64,000 nucleotides of DNA, from positions 248,001 through 312,000 of the forward strand of contig CAYGTI010000001.1 of assembly GCA_964352785.1 (NCBI GenBank), read 5' to 3'. Origin of the DNA: JACOMS01 sp964352785. Its GTDB lineage: Bacteria; Pseudomonadota; Alphaproteobacteria; Caulobacterales; Maricaulaceae. The translations under genes and the position numbers were made by a program. Of this stretch, positions 18,995 to 27,412 are shown piece after piece. A model generated the notes under the pieces. It did no database searches and was not told where the DNA came from. It saw only the letters and a list, made by a program, of their open reading frames with translations. Numbering within the stretch: position 1 is the first letter of the stretch; each line of letters opens with the position of its first letter.

Positions 18995-19672
18995 TCATTT
19001 CCCAGAGAGGAATGCATTAATTGTAAGCCGGCCTTTGGTAGGGTTTACATCAAGAGGCATATCGCAGGGAATATATCCAGAATGTAAAGTGATACCGCGA
19101 TAAAGAATGCAGCGATTGGGTTTGGACGCTATTCTACCAATTAAAGTGAATTGCGGTTTCCCTTCATCAACATAATTTTGAGGGGGTAATCCAAACTCTG
19201 CGGCCTCTTCTGCGAGGGTAGACTTATAACGCTCGAAGCGGTCTTGCGTTATCGTTTCAAATCCCGTTGCATTGTGACTGTAAAATGACGTTCCGCCCGT
19301 CTTTGCGCCTGAAAGATAATGCAAGACGGCCAAACGCTTTGCATCCGTTCCATCATAATGTGGTAGGCGCTGAATAGGCGTCAACTCACCGCGGGGCGTT
19401 GTCACCAATGAATAAGCGCATTCGGTTAATTTTGCGCCGTTTTGGAAACCGAAAACGCTCTTTAAAATATCTGTGAGAAGGTGCATTCGCTCACCTAGAT
19501 AAGCTGGACTCGCTTGCGATCGAATACCCGGATAAAAAGGTCCGAGTTTTTGATAGTACTTCGTCTCAGCGTCACGGCGTAAAGCTTCTAAGTCTGAATA
19601 AAAGTCATCGATAATGACGACAGGCTCTTGCTCCTGCCCAAATCGTTCAACTCTGTAGCCGGGGTCTGACAT
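18995..19672 (-). CDS. DUF6445-type protein, 2-oxoglutarate/Fe(II) dioxygenase-like
   Basis: A 225-aa protein with the layout of the DUF6445 group found with TonB receptors and tryptophan halogenases. A possible Fe(II) facial triad is visible: His105 and Asp107 in LPHYDGTD, and His197 in GITLHSGY, with nearby Arg residues that could bind a co-substrate. The family is uncharacterised as far as I know, so hydroxylase activity is an inference from the HxD...H pattern. It is the last gene of a four-gene operon with GH13, esterase and GH97 genes, starting 6 bases after the GH13 stop. Confidence 0.7.
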   Translation of the reverse strand: MSDPGYRVERFGQEQEPVVIIDDFYSDLEALRRDAETKYYQKLGPFYPGIRSQASPAYLGERMHLLTDILKSVFGFQNGAKLTECAYSLVTTPRGELTPIQRLPHYDGTDAKRLAVLHYLSGAKTGGTSFYSHNATGFETITQDRFERYKSTLAEEAAEFGLPPQNYVDEGKPQFTLIGRIASKPNRCILYRGITLHSGYIPCDMPLDVNPTKGRLTINAFLSGK

Positions 19673-19678
19673 AGGCCT

Positions 19679-21064
19679 TTATCGGGTATAAATATCATAA
19701 TCCCAAGGCTTTAATGAGAGCTTGGTTTCAGGCGTTAAGGTCACACCCTCACCGGACTTAAAGGCATTATAATCACCCTGTTGAACCTCGTCAGAAAAAT
19801 TCATATCGACATGTTTATCCGACAGGTTAAAGACAGCTACAATAGCGGATTTGCTATCTCTACGAACAAAACTAAAAACGTCTTTCGGGTTAGATGTCGT
19901 AAGCACCTCTAACGGCTCACCCCAAGCGCCATTCCATAAAACACTATTATTTTCTTTGAGGGATGTGAGCTTTGTGATGAGGTCTTTATGCGGATGCTCT
20001 GCCCACTCGATCAGATCTTTCTCGAAAAATTCTAAACGCTTTTGATTGCCCGCTTCTTGACCATTATAGATAAGCGGAATGCCCTCACCTACGAATGAAA
20101 GGACCATCGCAGCTTCTAGCGCGTCGCCATAAATATCGCCCGTTGAGCCATCCCAACTATTTTGATCATGATTTTCCGTGTAGGCCATGCGCATTGAATC
20201 TCGCGGCCATATACTTTGGTGGTCATCATAATAACCCGCAATATCAGACGCATCTGCTGTGCCCTGCACAATATCCTGCATGATTTCTTTCCAGCGCCAC
20301 GCGTAACTGGCATCAAAAGCGTATTCATGCAGTTCTGGGTCCTGCCACTCCGCCAACATAAAGACAGGCTTTACAGCCTCTAATTTTGAGCGGACAGAAT
20401 TCCAAAAATCTGTTGGCACCATCCCCGCCACATCACATCGGTACCCATCGATACCGACCTCTTTGACCCAATAAAGCAGCGACTCCGTCATATAGGCCCG
20501 CAAACCCTCTTTGGAATAATCAAGGTCGGCTACATCCAACCAGTCTGTGTGCGGCGGATGTTGCATCTCGCCCTCAGAATTACGCGTGTACCATTCGGGA
20601 TGCGCTGAGATCAGGAAATTATCCCACGCTGTATGATTGGCTACCCAATCAATGATGACTTTCATATCCATTCCATGCGCCGCATCAACGAGAGATTTGA
20701 AATCTTCTAATGTGCCCAAATCAGGATTGACCGCCTGAAAATCCTTTACGGCATAAGGGCTGCCAAGACTGCCTTTTCGCTTGGCCTCGCCAATCGGATG
20801 AATTGGCATGAACCAGAGAATATCAACGCCAAGCGATTTAATGCGCGCGAGGTCTTGCTCAACCGCTTTGAAGTTTCCCTCCTCGGAATATTGACGCGTG
20901 TTGATTTGATAAATCACCGCATCTTTGGACCATTCCGGGTGTTTTAATTTCACTTGGAACGAAGAAGCTGCCAGGTCTTTTATATCATTGGCGGTCCCTT
21001 GAGAGGACGGGCTGCAAGCCGCTAATATGACTGCGAAAGCGGCTGAAAGAATTTTGTATCTCAT
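19679..21064 (-). CDS. GH13 alpha-amylase-family lipoprotein
   Basis: A 461-aa protein from the ATG at 21064, which gives a lipoprotein signal with lipobox LAAC (Cys17). A (beta/alpha)8 GH13 domain follows, with nucleophile Asp211 (GYRCDVAGM), acid/base Glu239 (MLAEWQDPE) and transition-state Asp300 (YTENHDQNSWDG). A short C-terminal beta domain ends at WDYDIYTR. It should cleave alpha-1,4 (or alpha-1,6) glucan oligosaccharides at the cell envelope. Its ATG overlaps the esterase stop by four bases. With the GH97 enzyme it supplies glucose and maltose from captured maltodextrins. Confidence 0.88.
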   Translation of the reverse strand: MRYKILSAAFAVILAACSPSSQGTANDIKDLAASSFQVKLKHPEWSKDAVIYQINTRQYSEEGNFKAVEQDLARIKSLGVDILWFMPIHPIGEAKRKGSLGSPYAVKDFQAVNPDLGTLEDFKSLVDAAHGMDMKVIIDWVANHTAWDNFLISAHPEWYTRNSEGEMQHPPHTDWLDVADLDYSKEGLRAYMTESLLYWVKEVGIDGYRCDVAGMVPTDFWNSVRSKLEAVKPVFMLAEWQDPELHEYAFDASYAWRWKEIMQDIVQGTADASDIAGYYDDHQSIWPRDSMRMAYTENHDQNSWDGSTGDIYGDALEAAMVLSFVGEGIPLIYNGQEAGNQKRLEFFEKDLIEWAEHPHKDLITKLTSLKENNSVLWNGAWGEPLEVLTTSNPKDVFSFVRRDSKSAIVAVFNLSDKHVDMNFSDEVQQGDYNAFKSGEGVTLTPETKLSLKPWDYDIYTR

Positions 21065-22038
21065 TTTTCTTCTCCGCCTTCTACACTGCGACCCTCTAAA
21101 AGGAACGTCAGAGGAATATGCACTCGGTTGCGCCAAGATCGCTCGGAATGATCATGACCCTCAAATTTACGCGTTGTCCAACTTGTTCCGCGCTCATAGC
21201 CAGCCTTCATCAGCGCGACGTCCATGCGGTTTTGATAGCCCTCATAATTATGGTCTAGTGTCAAAGTTCCGTAATCAAAATACAGCCTGTGGGCTTTAGG
21301 ATCTGGCAGCACATCCTCGAAATAATCGATTAACTTACCATTCGCGAGCGGGAAATGGGTGCTGACATTTGCCGCCGCGCCGTAAATGTCTGGATACTCG
21401 CTAATTGCATAAAGTGAAATTAACCCCCCCATGGAAGAGCCCATTATAGAGGTATCTTCTTTACCTGTAAGCGTGCGGTAATTATTATCTATGAAAGGTT
21501 TAAGTTCAGTGGTCAGAAATTTCAGATAGCCATCGGCGCGTAATCCCTTGAGTTCAAACTCCGGCATGGCGGCTTTAAAGTCCTGTGCATAAATTTCGCC
21601 AGCCTTTTGCGGGAAGTAATCCGCATTGCGCCATTTATCGATACTATGCGGCGCAACAATTATGGCTTCGCGGATATCGCCGCTCCTGATGAGGGCCGTC
21701 ATAGCTTCATCAACACCCCAATCCCATCCAGAGTATTTCGAGGCTGCGGGGTCAAACATATTTTGACCATCATGCATGTAAATCACGGGATAGCGTTTAT
21801 CAGCGGAAATTTCATAAGATGGCGGAAGCCAAATTTCGACATCGCGCTGCGTAACGAACTGAGATTGAAACGCCCTTTGATAAACGACTTGACCCGTAAT
21901 ACCCTTAAAATCGCCCGCAACACTATTGGGGTCGATAGCGGTTTCTTGTGACCAATCGACTGTTGTTTCCGGGCTCAGCGACGATGAACAGGCAAAAAGG
22001 CCCAATGTCAGAACGGATATAATGGCCTGTTTAATCAT
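21061..22038 (-). CDS. CE1/esterase-D-like lipoprotein
   Basis: A 325-aa lipoprotein (lipobox FAC, Cys17) with an alpha/beta-hydrolase domain of the putative-esterase family that includes enterochelin and CE1 esterases. It shows YPVIYMHDGQNMFD (about 83-96), nucleophile elbow GSSMGG (Ser202), and a likely catalytic His in FEGHDHSERSWRNR. It is coupled on both sides: its ATG overlaps the GH97 stop by four bases and its stop overlaps the GH13 ATG by four bases. It may remove acyl groups from substituted glucans, or act on an unrelated ester. The substrate is unknown. Confidence 0.8.
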   Translation of the reverse strand: MIKQAIISVLTLGLFACSSSLSPETTVDWSQETAIDPNSVAGDFKGITGQVVYQRAFQSQFVTQRDVEIWLPPSYEISADKRYPVIYMHDGQNMFDPAASKYSGWDWGVDEAMTALIRSGDIREAIIVAPHSIDKWRNADYFPQKAGEIYAQDFKAAMPEFELKGLRADGYLKFLTTELKPFIDNNYRTLTGKEDTSIMGSSMGGLISLYAISEYPDIYGAAANVSTHFPLANGKLIDYFEDVLPDPKAHRLYFDYGTLTLDHNYEGYQNRMDVALMKAGYERGTSWTTRKFEGHDHSERSWRNRVHIPLTFLLEGRSVEGGEEK

Positions 22039-24179
22039 TTCTTTTTAAGTCTAATGGCTGCGCCGCCGCTTCGGCCTAATGCGAACGATAATTTATCAGC
22101 GGCTGTCACGGCCTTACTCTCAATGACAATATCATAAGGCTTGGTATCATAATCAGCGTCTGAACCGTCGCGGTAAATTTGCGCTTCATAGTCGCCCTCA
22201 CCTAAAAAGCTGAAGTCAACGATAAGTTTGCGCGCGTCTTCATTTGTCAAAGCCGCCACATACCAGTCTTCGGAATTGCGGTCTTTACGCGCGATGACGG
22301 CATAGTCCCCGACTTCGCCGTCTAGCGCGATAGATTGCTCCCAATCGGTGGGTACATCTTTGATAAATTGAAAAGCATCGGGGCGGGCCGTGTAATTACG
22401 CTCCAAATCCATAACCATTTGGATGGGGGAATAGATGGCGACATAAAGTGCGAGCTCTTTGGCCAGTGTATGCTCAATCCGTGAGCGGTGATCATTACGA
22501 GGAAGATCTTCTGCGACCACGGGCATCTCGTTCGGACGTAGATCAAAAGCCCCAGCCGTATAATCCATCGGGCCGGAAAGCATGCGCGTGTAAAGCAAGT
22601 TTAAAACATGGTCAGGCCCGTTTGGCGGAATACCCCATGCATTAAACTCTTGTCCCCGTGCGCCTTCGCGAGACACCCAATTGGGATAGGTCCGGCGTAG
22701 TCCTGTATCCTTGACAGGCTCATGCGGGTTCATTGCAATTTTGTGTTCGGCGGCTAGTTTTACAACTTTCAAATGATGATCCACCATGGCTTGACTGTCG
22801 TGGAACTCATATTGAGCAATGCCGTTTTCATCAACGCGTTTGATGTTACCAGCATCCGCGACATAGCCTGATTTAATGACCCGAACATCATTTTCCGCCA
22901 TGAGATCCATGGCGTCTTCAAGCTGGTTTTCATAATTTGAAATGTTGCCAGATGTTTCATGATGCCCAATTAGGCGCACACCGACCTCGCGGCCATACCG
23001 AGCGATCTCTTTGATATCAAAATCAGCATAGGTTTCAGTAAATGAGAAGACATCTCCATTGTTAAACCAATCCCCATCCCAGCCAACATTCCAGCCTTCG
23101 ACGAGTACTCCCGTGAACCCATTTTCAGCCGCAAAGTCCATTTTATCTTTTGTGGCCTGTGTTGTCGCAGCATGATGATTTACAGGACCGTCTGTATTGC
23201 CCCACGTGCCCTCTTTGACATGTTGTTCCCACCAAATGCCTGCATATTTTCCTGGCGTAAACCACGATACATCACCGAGTTTATTCGGCTCATTCAAATT
23301 TAGAATAAGGTCTGAATTTATGAGCCCCGTCGCGTCGTCCGAAATTTGAACTGTTCGCCAAGGCGTTTGAAAAGGTGTTTGCGTTTTGACCAAAATACCA
23401 TCCGCGCTCGGCGTTAGGTCAGCTTGTAGTACACCTTCGCGCTGCTGATGCAAAGACATGGCGGAGTAATCGACCAAGGCTGCTTCGTGGATAGATAGGT
23501 GTACGCCATTTTCTTTGCGGAAGGTCGCAGGCGTATGCACCATTTGCAGCTCACCTACGGTTTTTTCGCTATAGAGATATTCATAGCGGTTATACATACG
23601 CGCCGGGATGGTCCAAGACATCGTGTCTTGTCCGATGTTAAAATCGGTGAGCTCTCTCGTAATTGATACACTATCAAGTCTCGCTTGCTCAGGCACTTCA
23701 TAGCGAAAACCAATACCATCATTAAAAGCCTTGATGCGGATATTGAATTTGAGATTCGGACTGACTCGTTCCGCTTTAATCAATAACTCCGTATGATTAT
23801 CGCGAACGGTACGGCGTTCGCCCCAAGGCTGTTCCCATGTCGTGTCAGATTTAGAGGTTTCCGTTGAGATAATCCGTAAATCCGCATCGAGCCCATGCTG
23901 CTCCAAAAACTGCAAACCAAGACGAGAGTCGCCCACAACAGTGTATTCACCGCGCGTGATATTATAACGTAATAACCCGCCTTCATCGCGCACTGAAATG
24001 CTGTTCTTCCCATCAGGAGAAGACAGGCTAACGGATTGTGTTTCACGGGGAGTGCTGGCCTCCAAAGGCGTTTGGGCCGTTGCGGGCACATCAGCTTTCG
24101 TCTGAGAGGTTGGTTGGCACCCGCCAAGAAACAGCGCTGAACTCAGCATTAAAAGAGCGGCGTGACGCATATACATCAT
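22035..24179 (-). CDS. GH97 alpha-glucosidase lipoprotein (SusB-like)
   Basis: A 714-aa lipoprotein (lipobox LGGC, Cys21). An N-terminal beta-supersandwich (about 45-320) comes first. A catalytic barrel follows, containing VEGWNVGWDGDW, GHHETSGN and MNPHEPVKDTGLRRTYPNW, all typical of GH97. A C-terminal beta domain ends at IRLKKK. GH97 enzymes are calcium-dependent alpha-glucosidases (inverting) or alpha-galactosidases (retaining). The maltose context favours alpha-glucosidase. A ribosome site (AGGGA) precedes the first ATG at 24179. It is the first gene of the operon, directly downstream of the operator-like repeats at 24210-24291, and divergent from the first halogenase. Confidence 0.88.
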   Translation of the reverse strand: MMYMRHAALLMLSSALFLGGCQPTSQTKADVPATAQTPLEASTPRETQSVSLSSPDGKNSISVRDEGGLLRYNITRGEYTVVGDSRLGLQFLEQHGLDADLRIISTETSKSDTTWEQPWGERRTVRDNHTELLIKAERVSPNLKFNIRIKAFNDGIGFRYEVPEQARLDSVSITRELTDFNIGQDTMSWTIPARMYNRYEYLYSEKTVGELQMVHTPATFRKENGVHLSIHEAALVDYSAMSLHQQREGVLQADLTPSADGILVKTQTPFQTPWRTVQISDDATGLINSDLILNLNEPNKLGDVSWFTPGKYAGIWWEQHVKEGTWGNTDGPVNHHAATTQATKDKMDFAAENGFTGVLVEGWNVGWDGDWFNNGDVFSFTETYADFDIKEIARYGREVGVRLIGHHETSGNISNYENQLEDAMDLMAENDVRVIKSGYVADAGNIKRVDENGIAQYEFHDSQAMVDHHLKVVKLAAEHKIAMNPHEPVKDTGLRRTYPNWVSREGARGQEFNAWGIPPNGPDHVLNLLYTRMLSGPMDYTAGAFDLRPNEMPVVAEDLPRNDHRSRIEHTLAKELALYVAIYSPIQMVMDLERNYTARPDAFQFIKDVPTDWEQSIALDGEVGDYAVIARKDRNSEDWYVAALTNEDARKLIVDFSFLGEGDYEAQIYRDGSDADYDTKPYDIVIESKAVTAADKLSFALGRSGGAAIRLKKK

Positions 24180-24209
24180 TAAATTCCCTGTTTATAATTA
24201 TGGGAAAAT

Positions 24210-24229
24210 ATTTACATTATTTTGTAAAT
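24210..24229. promoter_or_regulatory. Inverted repeat, candidate maltose-regulon operator
   Basis: ATTTACA-TTATTT-TGTAAAT is a perfect inverted repeat (7-bp arms) 31 bases upstream of the GH97 start. A related imperfect site occurs in the malA-amylase intergenic region. The LacI-family regulator encoded at 34146-35156 is the obvious candidate binder; this is inferred. Confidence 0.5.
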
Positions 24230-24275
24230 AATTGAAAGTTAAATTCCATAATCATTGAAATTATTCATTATTTTA

Positions 24276-24291
24276 ATGTAATTTTTTACAT
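24276..24291. promoter_or_regulatory. Inverted repeat, candidate maltose-regulon operator
   Basis: ATGTAATTTTTTACAT (6-bp arms, 4-bp centre) ends 18 bases before the halogenase start. The same sequence with one change is present at 30432-30447, and a one-base-shorter form at 36703-36717, in front of other genes of the locus. Confidence 0.55.
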
Positions 24292-24309
24292 AATGAGTTA
24301 CAAGGTTAT

Positions 24310-25824
24310 ATGAGTGACAGACGCATAAAGAAATTAGCCATTATTGGCGGCGGCTCTGCGGGCTGGATGACGGCGGCAGCGCTCTCAAATTCCATTGGCC
24401 AATCCTGCGAGATCACTCTCATTGAGTCAGAAGCTATCGGCACGATTGGCGTGGGCGAAGCGACCATACCGCCGATTAAATATTTCAACCAACGCCTCGG
24501 CATTGATGAAGCGACCTTTGTGCGCGAAACTCAAGGCTCTTTTAAGCTGGGCATTGAATTTATTGACTGGGCCAAGAAAGGCAAAGCTTACTTCCATCCT
24601 TTCGGGCAATATGGGGCCGAGTTCGATAGCGTGCCCTTCTACCAGCACTGGATGCGTGAATATCTCGCGGGTAATATCGACAGTCTAGATGATTATTCAA
24701 TGGCGTGGGCCGCCGCGCAAAAACACCGCTTTAATCACCCCATGCAAGACAAGCGTCAAATCCAATCGACCTATGATTACGCCTATCATTTCGACGCAAC
24801 GCTCTATGCACAATACCTTCGCAAATATGCCGAGGCACGCGGAACGACACGTCAAGAAGGCAAAGTTACCGATGCTGCCCTGAACGCCGAAAGCGGCTTC
24901 ATAGAAAACGTCACATTAGAAAATGGTGATATTATCGAGGCCGACTTCTTTGTGGATTGCACGGGTTTTTACGGGGTACTCATCGAACAGAAAATGAAGA
25001 CTGGATATGAGGATTGGTCACATTGGTTACCGTGCGATCGCGCCGTTGCTGTCACGTGTGAAAAAGTAGGCGAAACTTTACCCTACACGAAATCTACTGC
25101 CAAGGATGCCGGCTGGCAGTGGCGCATTCCCTTGCAACACCGAACAGGCAATGGATATGTCTATTGCAGTCAATATGAAGAGCCGAGCACGGCAGAGAAA
25201 ACACTCTTACATGGTTTAGATGGTAAACCCTTGGCCGCCCCAAAGCACCTTCGCTTCACAACGGGTATGCGTAAGAAATTTTGGAACAAGAACTGTGTTG
25301 CTATTGGCCTCTCAGCAGGCTTCATGGAACCACTGGAGTCGACCAGCCTTCACCTTATCCAATACGGCATTCTGCGCTTTCTAGCCATGTTCCCGGATAA
25401 AGATGCCTCGCCCCTTTTGGCGGAGGAATATAATAAGCTCACACGGTCAGAATACGAACGCATTCGCGACTTCTTAATCCTGCATTACACCGCGACAGAA
25501 CGCGAAGACACTGCCTTTTGGAAATATTGCAAAAATATGAATATTCCGGATAGTTTAGAAAATAAAATTGCGCACTTCAAAAGTCACGGCATGATCGTGT
25601 CTGATGAGCGTGAACTTTTCCATAATCCAAGCTGGATAGCCGTTTACATTGGGCAAAATATTATCCCACTTCGCGCTCCCGCCATAACAGGAATGCGTCA
25701 AGGCGTGCCGGCAAAAGAGCGCCTCTCACAGATTCATGAAGCTATAGCCCAAGCCTCTGAAGCAATGATACCGCATGATGAATTCATTGACAATTATTGT
25801 AAATCAATGCTCAATGAAAGCTGA
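24310..25824 (+). CDS. Flavin-dependent tryptophan-type halogenase
   Basis: A 504-aa flavin-dependent halogenase. The FAD-binding GGGSAG is at 13-18, the catalytic Lys is Lys79 (SFKLGIEF, the same number as in PrnA), the halogenase signature WxWxIP is WQWRIP (269-274), and the Glu of the halide/base site is Glu343 (EPLESTS). All key residues are present, so it should be active with reduced flavin, but no flavin reductase gene is nearby. Homologues sit in saccharide TonB loci of Caulobacter and Xanthomonas, where their substrate is generally unclear. The last 21 bases overlap the end of the convergent second halogenase. Confidence 0.92.
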   Translation: MSDRRIKKLAIIGGGSAGWMTAAALSNSIGQSCEITLIESEAIGTIGVGEATIPPIKYFNQRLGIDEATFVRETQGSFKLGIEFIDWAKKGKAYFHPFGQYGAEFDSVPFYQHWMREYLAGNIDSLDDYSMAWAAAQKHRFNHPMQDKRQIQSTYDYAYHFDATLYAQYLRKYAEARGTTRQEGKVTDAALNAESGFIENVTLENGDIIEADFFVDCTGFYGVLIEQKMKTGYEDWSHWLPCDRAVAVTCEKVGETLPYTKSTAKDAGWQWRIPLQHRTGNGYVYCSQYEEPSTAEKTLLHGLDGKPLAAPKHLRFTTGMRKKFWNKNCVAIGLSAGFMEPLESTSLHLIQYGILRFLAMFPDKDASPLLAEEYNKLTRSEYERIRDFLILHYTATEREDTAFWKYCKNMNIPDSLENKIAHFKSHGMIVSDERELFHNPSWIAVYIGQNIIPLRAPAITGMRQGVPAKERLSQIHEAIAQASEAMIPHDEFIDNYCKSMLNES

Positions 25825-27303
25825 TACAAAGTCTTCGTGAGACGGCAATGGCGTAACAGCTTTGTCAATTATTATGCTGACACTTTTTAGAAAGTCGCCG
25901 AGTTGCGCATCTGATATTCTATTAGCCATGACATGATGACCTTTGGGCATTAGCCCCTGCCCGACCATAACTTGTACCCAGCTGGACTCGCGGAATATAT
26001 CATCTGCATCTTTGAACAAATGACCGTTCTCAGCAAAAAGCGCCATCTTGGATTTCAACGAATCTGGCACATCCATATACTTACAATAACGCCAAAATTC
26101 TGAATCTTCGCGATCAGTTTGATGGTAATGCAGAATAAGAAAATCTCTGACCAAATCATATTCTTTAGACACGCGTCGATTATATTCCTCGATATTGGCT
26201 TGACCAAAATCTTTTGATGGAAAGAGTTCTATTAGTGCCGACACGTTAGATTGAATAAGATGAATAGAGGTGGATTCCAAGGGCTCCAAGAATCCACTTG
26301 CTAACCCTAGTGAAACACAGTTTTTATGCCAAAACTCTTTACGGCACCCTGTGGTAAATGAGAGCACTTTTGGCTCACTCAAGAGCTCCCCATCCAAGTT
26401 ATTTAGCAGTGTCTGAGTGGCTGTATCTACATCCATAAACTTATCGCAGAACACATGCCCATTACCTGTTCGGTGCTGCAACGGAATACGCCATTGCCAG
26501 CCCGCCTCATGTGCTGTCGCTTTCGTATAAGGCAGGAGCGACTCTGTTGCCTCACAACCTACAGCCACAGCGCGGTTACAGGGCAACCACTCAGACCAAT
26601 CCTGATATTCGATATCCAAGGCTTGCCCAATCAGCAAAGCGCGAAAGCCTGAGCAATCAATGAACAGATCGCCCGAGATGACATCACCTGACTCAAGCGT
26701 TACAGTTTCAATATAACCATTCTCACCGCTCAAACCGACATCTGTAACTCGGCCTGCAATGCGCTTAACCCCTATTTTTTCGGCTACTTTCCGCAAAAAG
26801 AGTGCATATTTTCCGGCGTCAAAGTGATACGCATAGGACAACCCTGTCATCGACGTATTTCCTACGCTGTCAAGCTGGCCAAACTTATTCTGATAAGCCG
26901 CTTTCTGGTGCAGAGAATAATCCCAAAGGCTGCTTGCTTTGCCATCTTGAATACTGCGTAGCCAATAATGGTGAAAATGAAGGTTACTGAGATTTATCCC
27001 TGCATCTCCGAATGTGTGTAGATAACTATCACCCTTTCGGCCCCAATTATTAAACTCAATGCCAAGTTTGAACGTGGCTTTGGTTTCGCGCAAAAATTCG
27101 CGCTCATCTATCCCTAGAACAGCATTCAAACGACGGAGCTGAGGAATGGTCGCTTCCCCAACGCCAACCGTTCCGATTGCCTCAGATTCAACCAGAGTAA
27201 TATTGACTTTATCGCCCAGTAATTTGGCCATAGATGCAGCTGCAATCCATCCAGCTGTACCCCCGCCAACAATAACAATATTTTCAACCTGAGAATGCGT
27301 CAT
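25804..27303 (-). CDS. Second flavin-dependent tryptophan-type halogenase
   Basis: A 499-aa halogenase taking the ATG at 27303 (MTHSQVENIVIVGGG). GGGTAG is at 13-18, the catalytic Lys is Lys79 (TFKLGIEF), the signature WQWRIP is followed by LQHRTGNG, and EPLESTS carries the active-site Glu. It is a clear paralogue of the facing halogenase and is colinear with it over the whole length. It lies 109 bases downstream of the MalA-like receptor, with a terminator in between, so it probably gets reduced read-through from the receptor promoter. The substrate is unknown. Confidence 0.92.
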   Translation of the reverse strand: MTHSQVENIVIVGGGTAGWIAAASMAKLLGDKVNITLVESEAIGTVGVGEATIPQLRRLNAVLGIDEREFLRETKATFKLGIEFNNWGRKGDSYLHTFGDAGINLSNLHFHHYWLRSIQDGKASSLWDYSLHQKAAYQNKFGQLDSVGNTSMTGLSYAYHFDAGKYALFLRKVAEKIGVKRIAGRVTDVGLSGENGYIETVTLESGDVISGDLFIDCSGFRALLIGQALDIEYQDWSEWLPCNRAVAVGCEATESLLPYTKATAHEAGWQWRIPLQHRTGNGHVFCDKFMDVDTATQTLLNNLDGELLSEPKVLSFTTGCRKEFWHKNCVSLGLASGFLEPLESTSIHLIQSNVSALIELFPSKDFGQANIEEYNRRVSKEYDLVRDFLILHYHQTDREDSEFWRYCKYMDVPDSLKSKMALFAENGHLFKDADDIFRESSWVQVMVGQGLMPKGHHVMANRISDAQLGDFLKSVSIIIDKAVTPLPSHEDFVSAFIEH

Positions 27304-27341
27304 ACACCATCTAAAGCCTGAGACCGCCTGTAAGTAAATAC

Positions 27342-27363
27342 AAAAAAGCCTGCCAGACAGGCT
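27342..27363 (-). terminator. Intrinsic terminator after the MalA-like receptor
   Basis: Read on the minus strand, a hairpin AGCCTG-TCTGG-CAGGCT is followed by a run of T. It lies between the receptor stop (27413) and the halogenase start (27303) and would limit transcription of the halogenase. Confidence 0.75.
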
Positions 27364-27412
27364 GGCAAGCATGGTATTTCACCAAAAGTTTTTCCAATCG
27401 GGAGAGAGGAAA

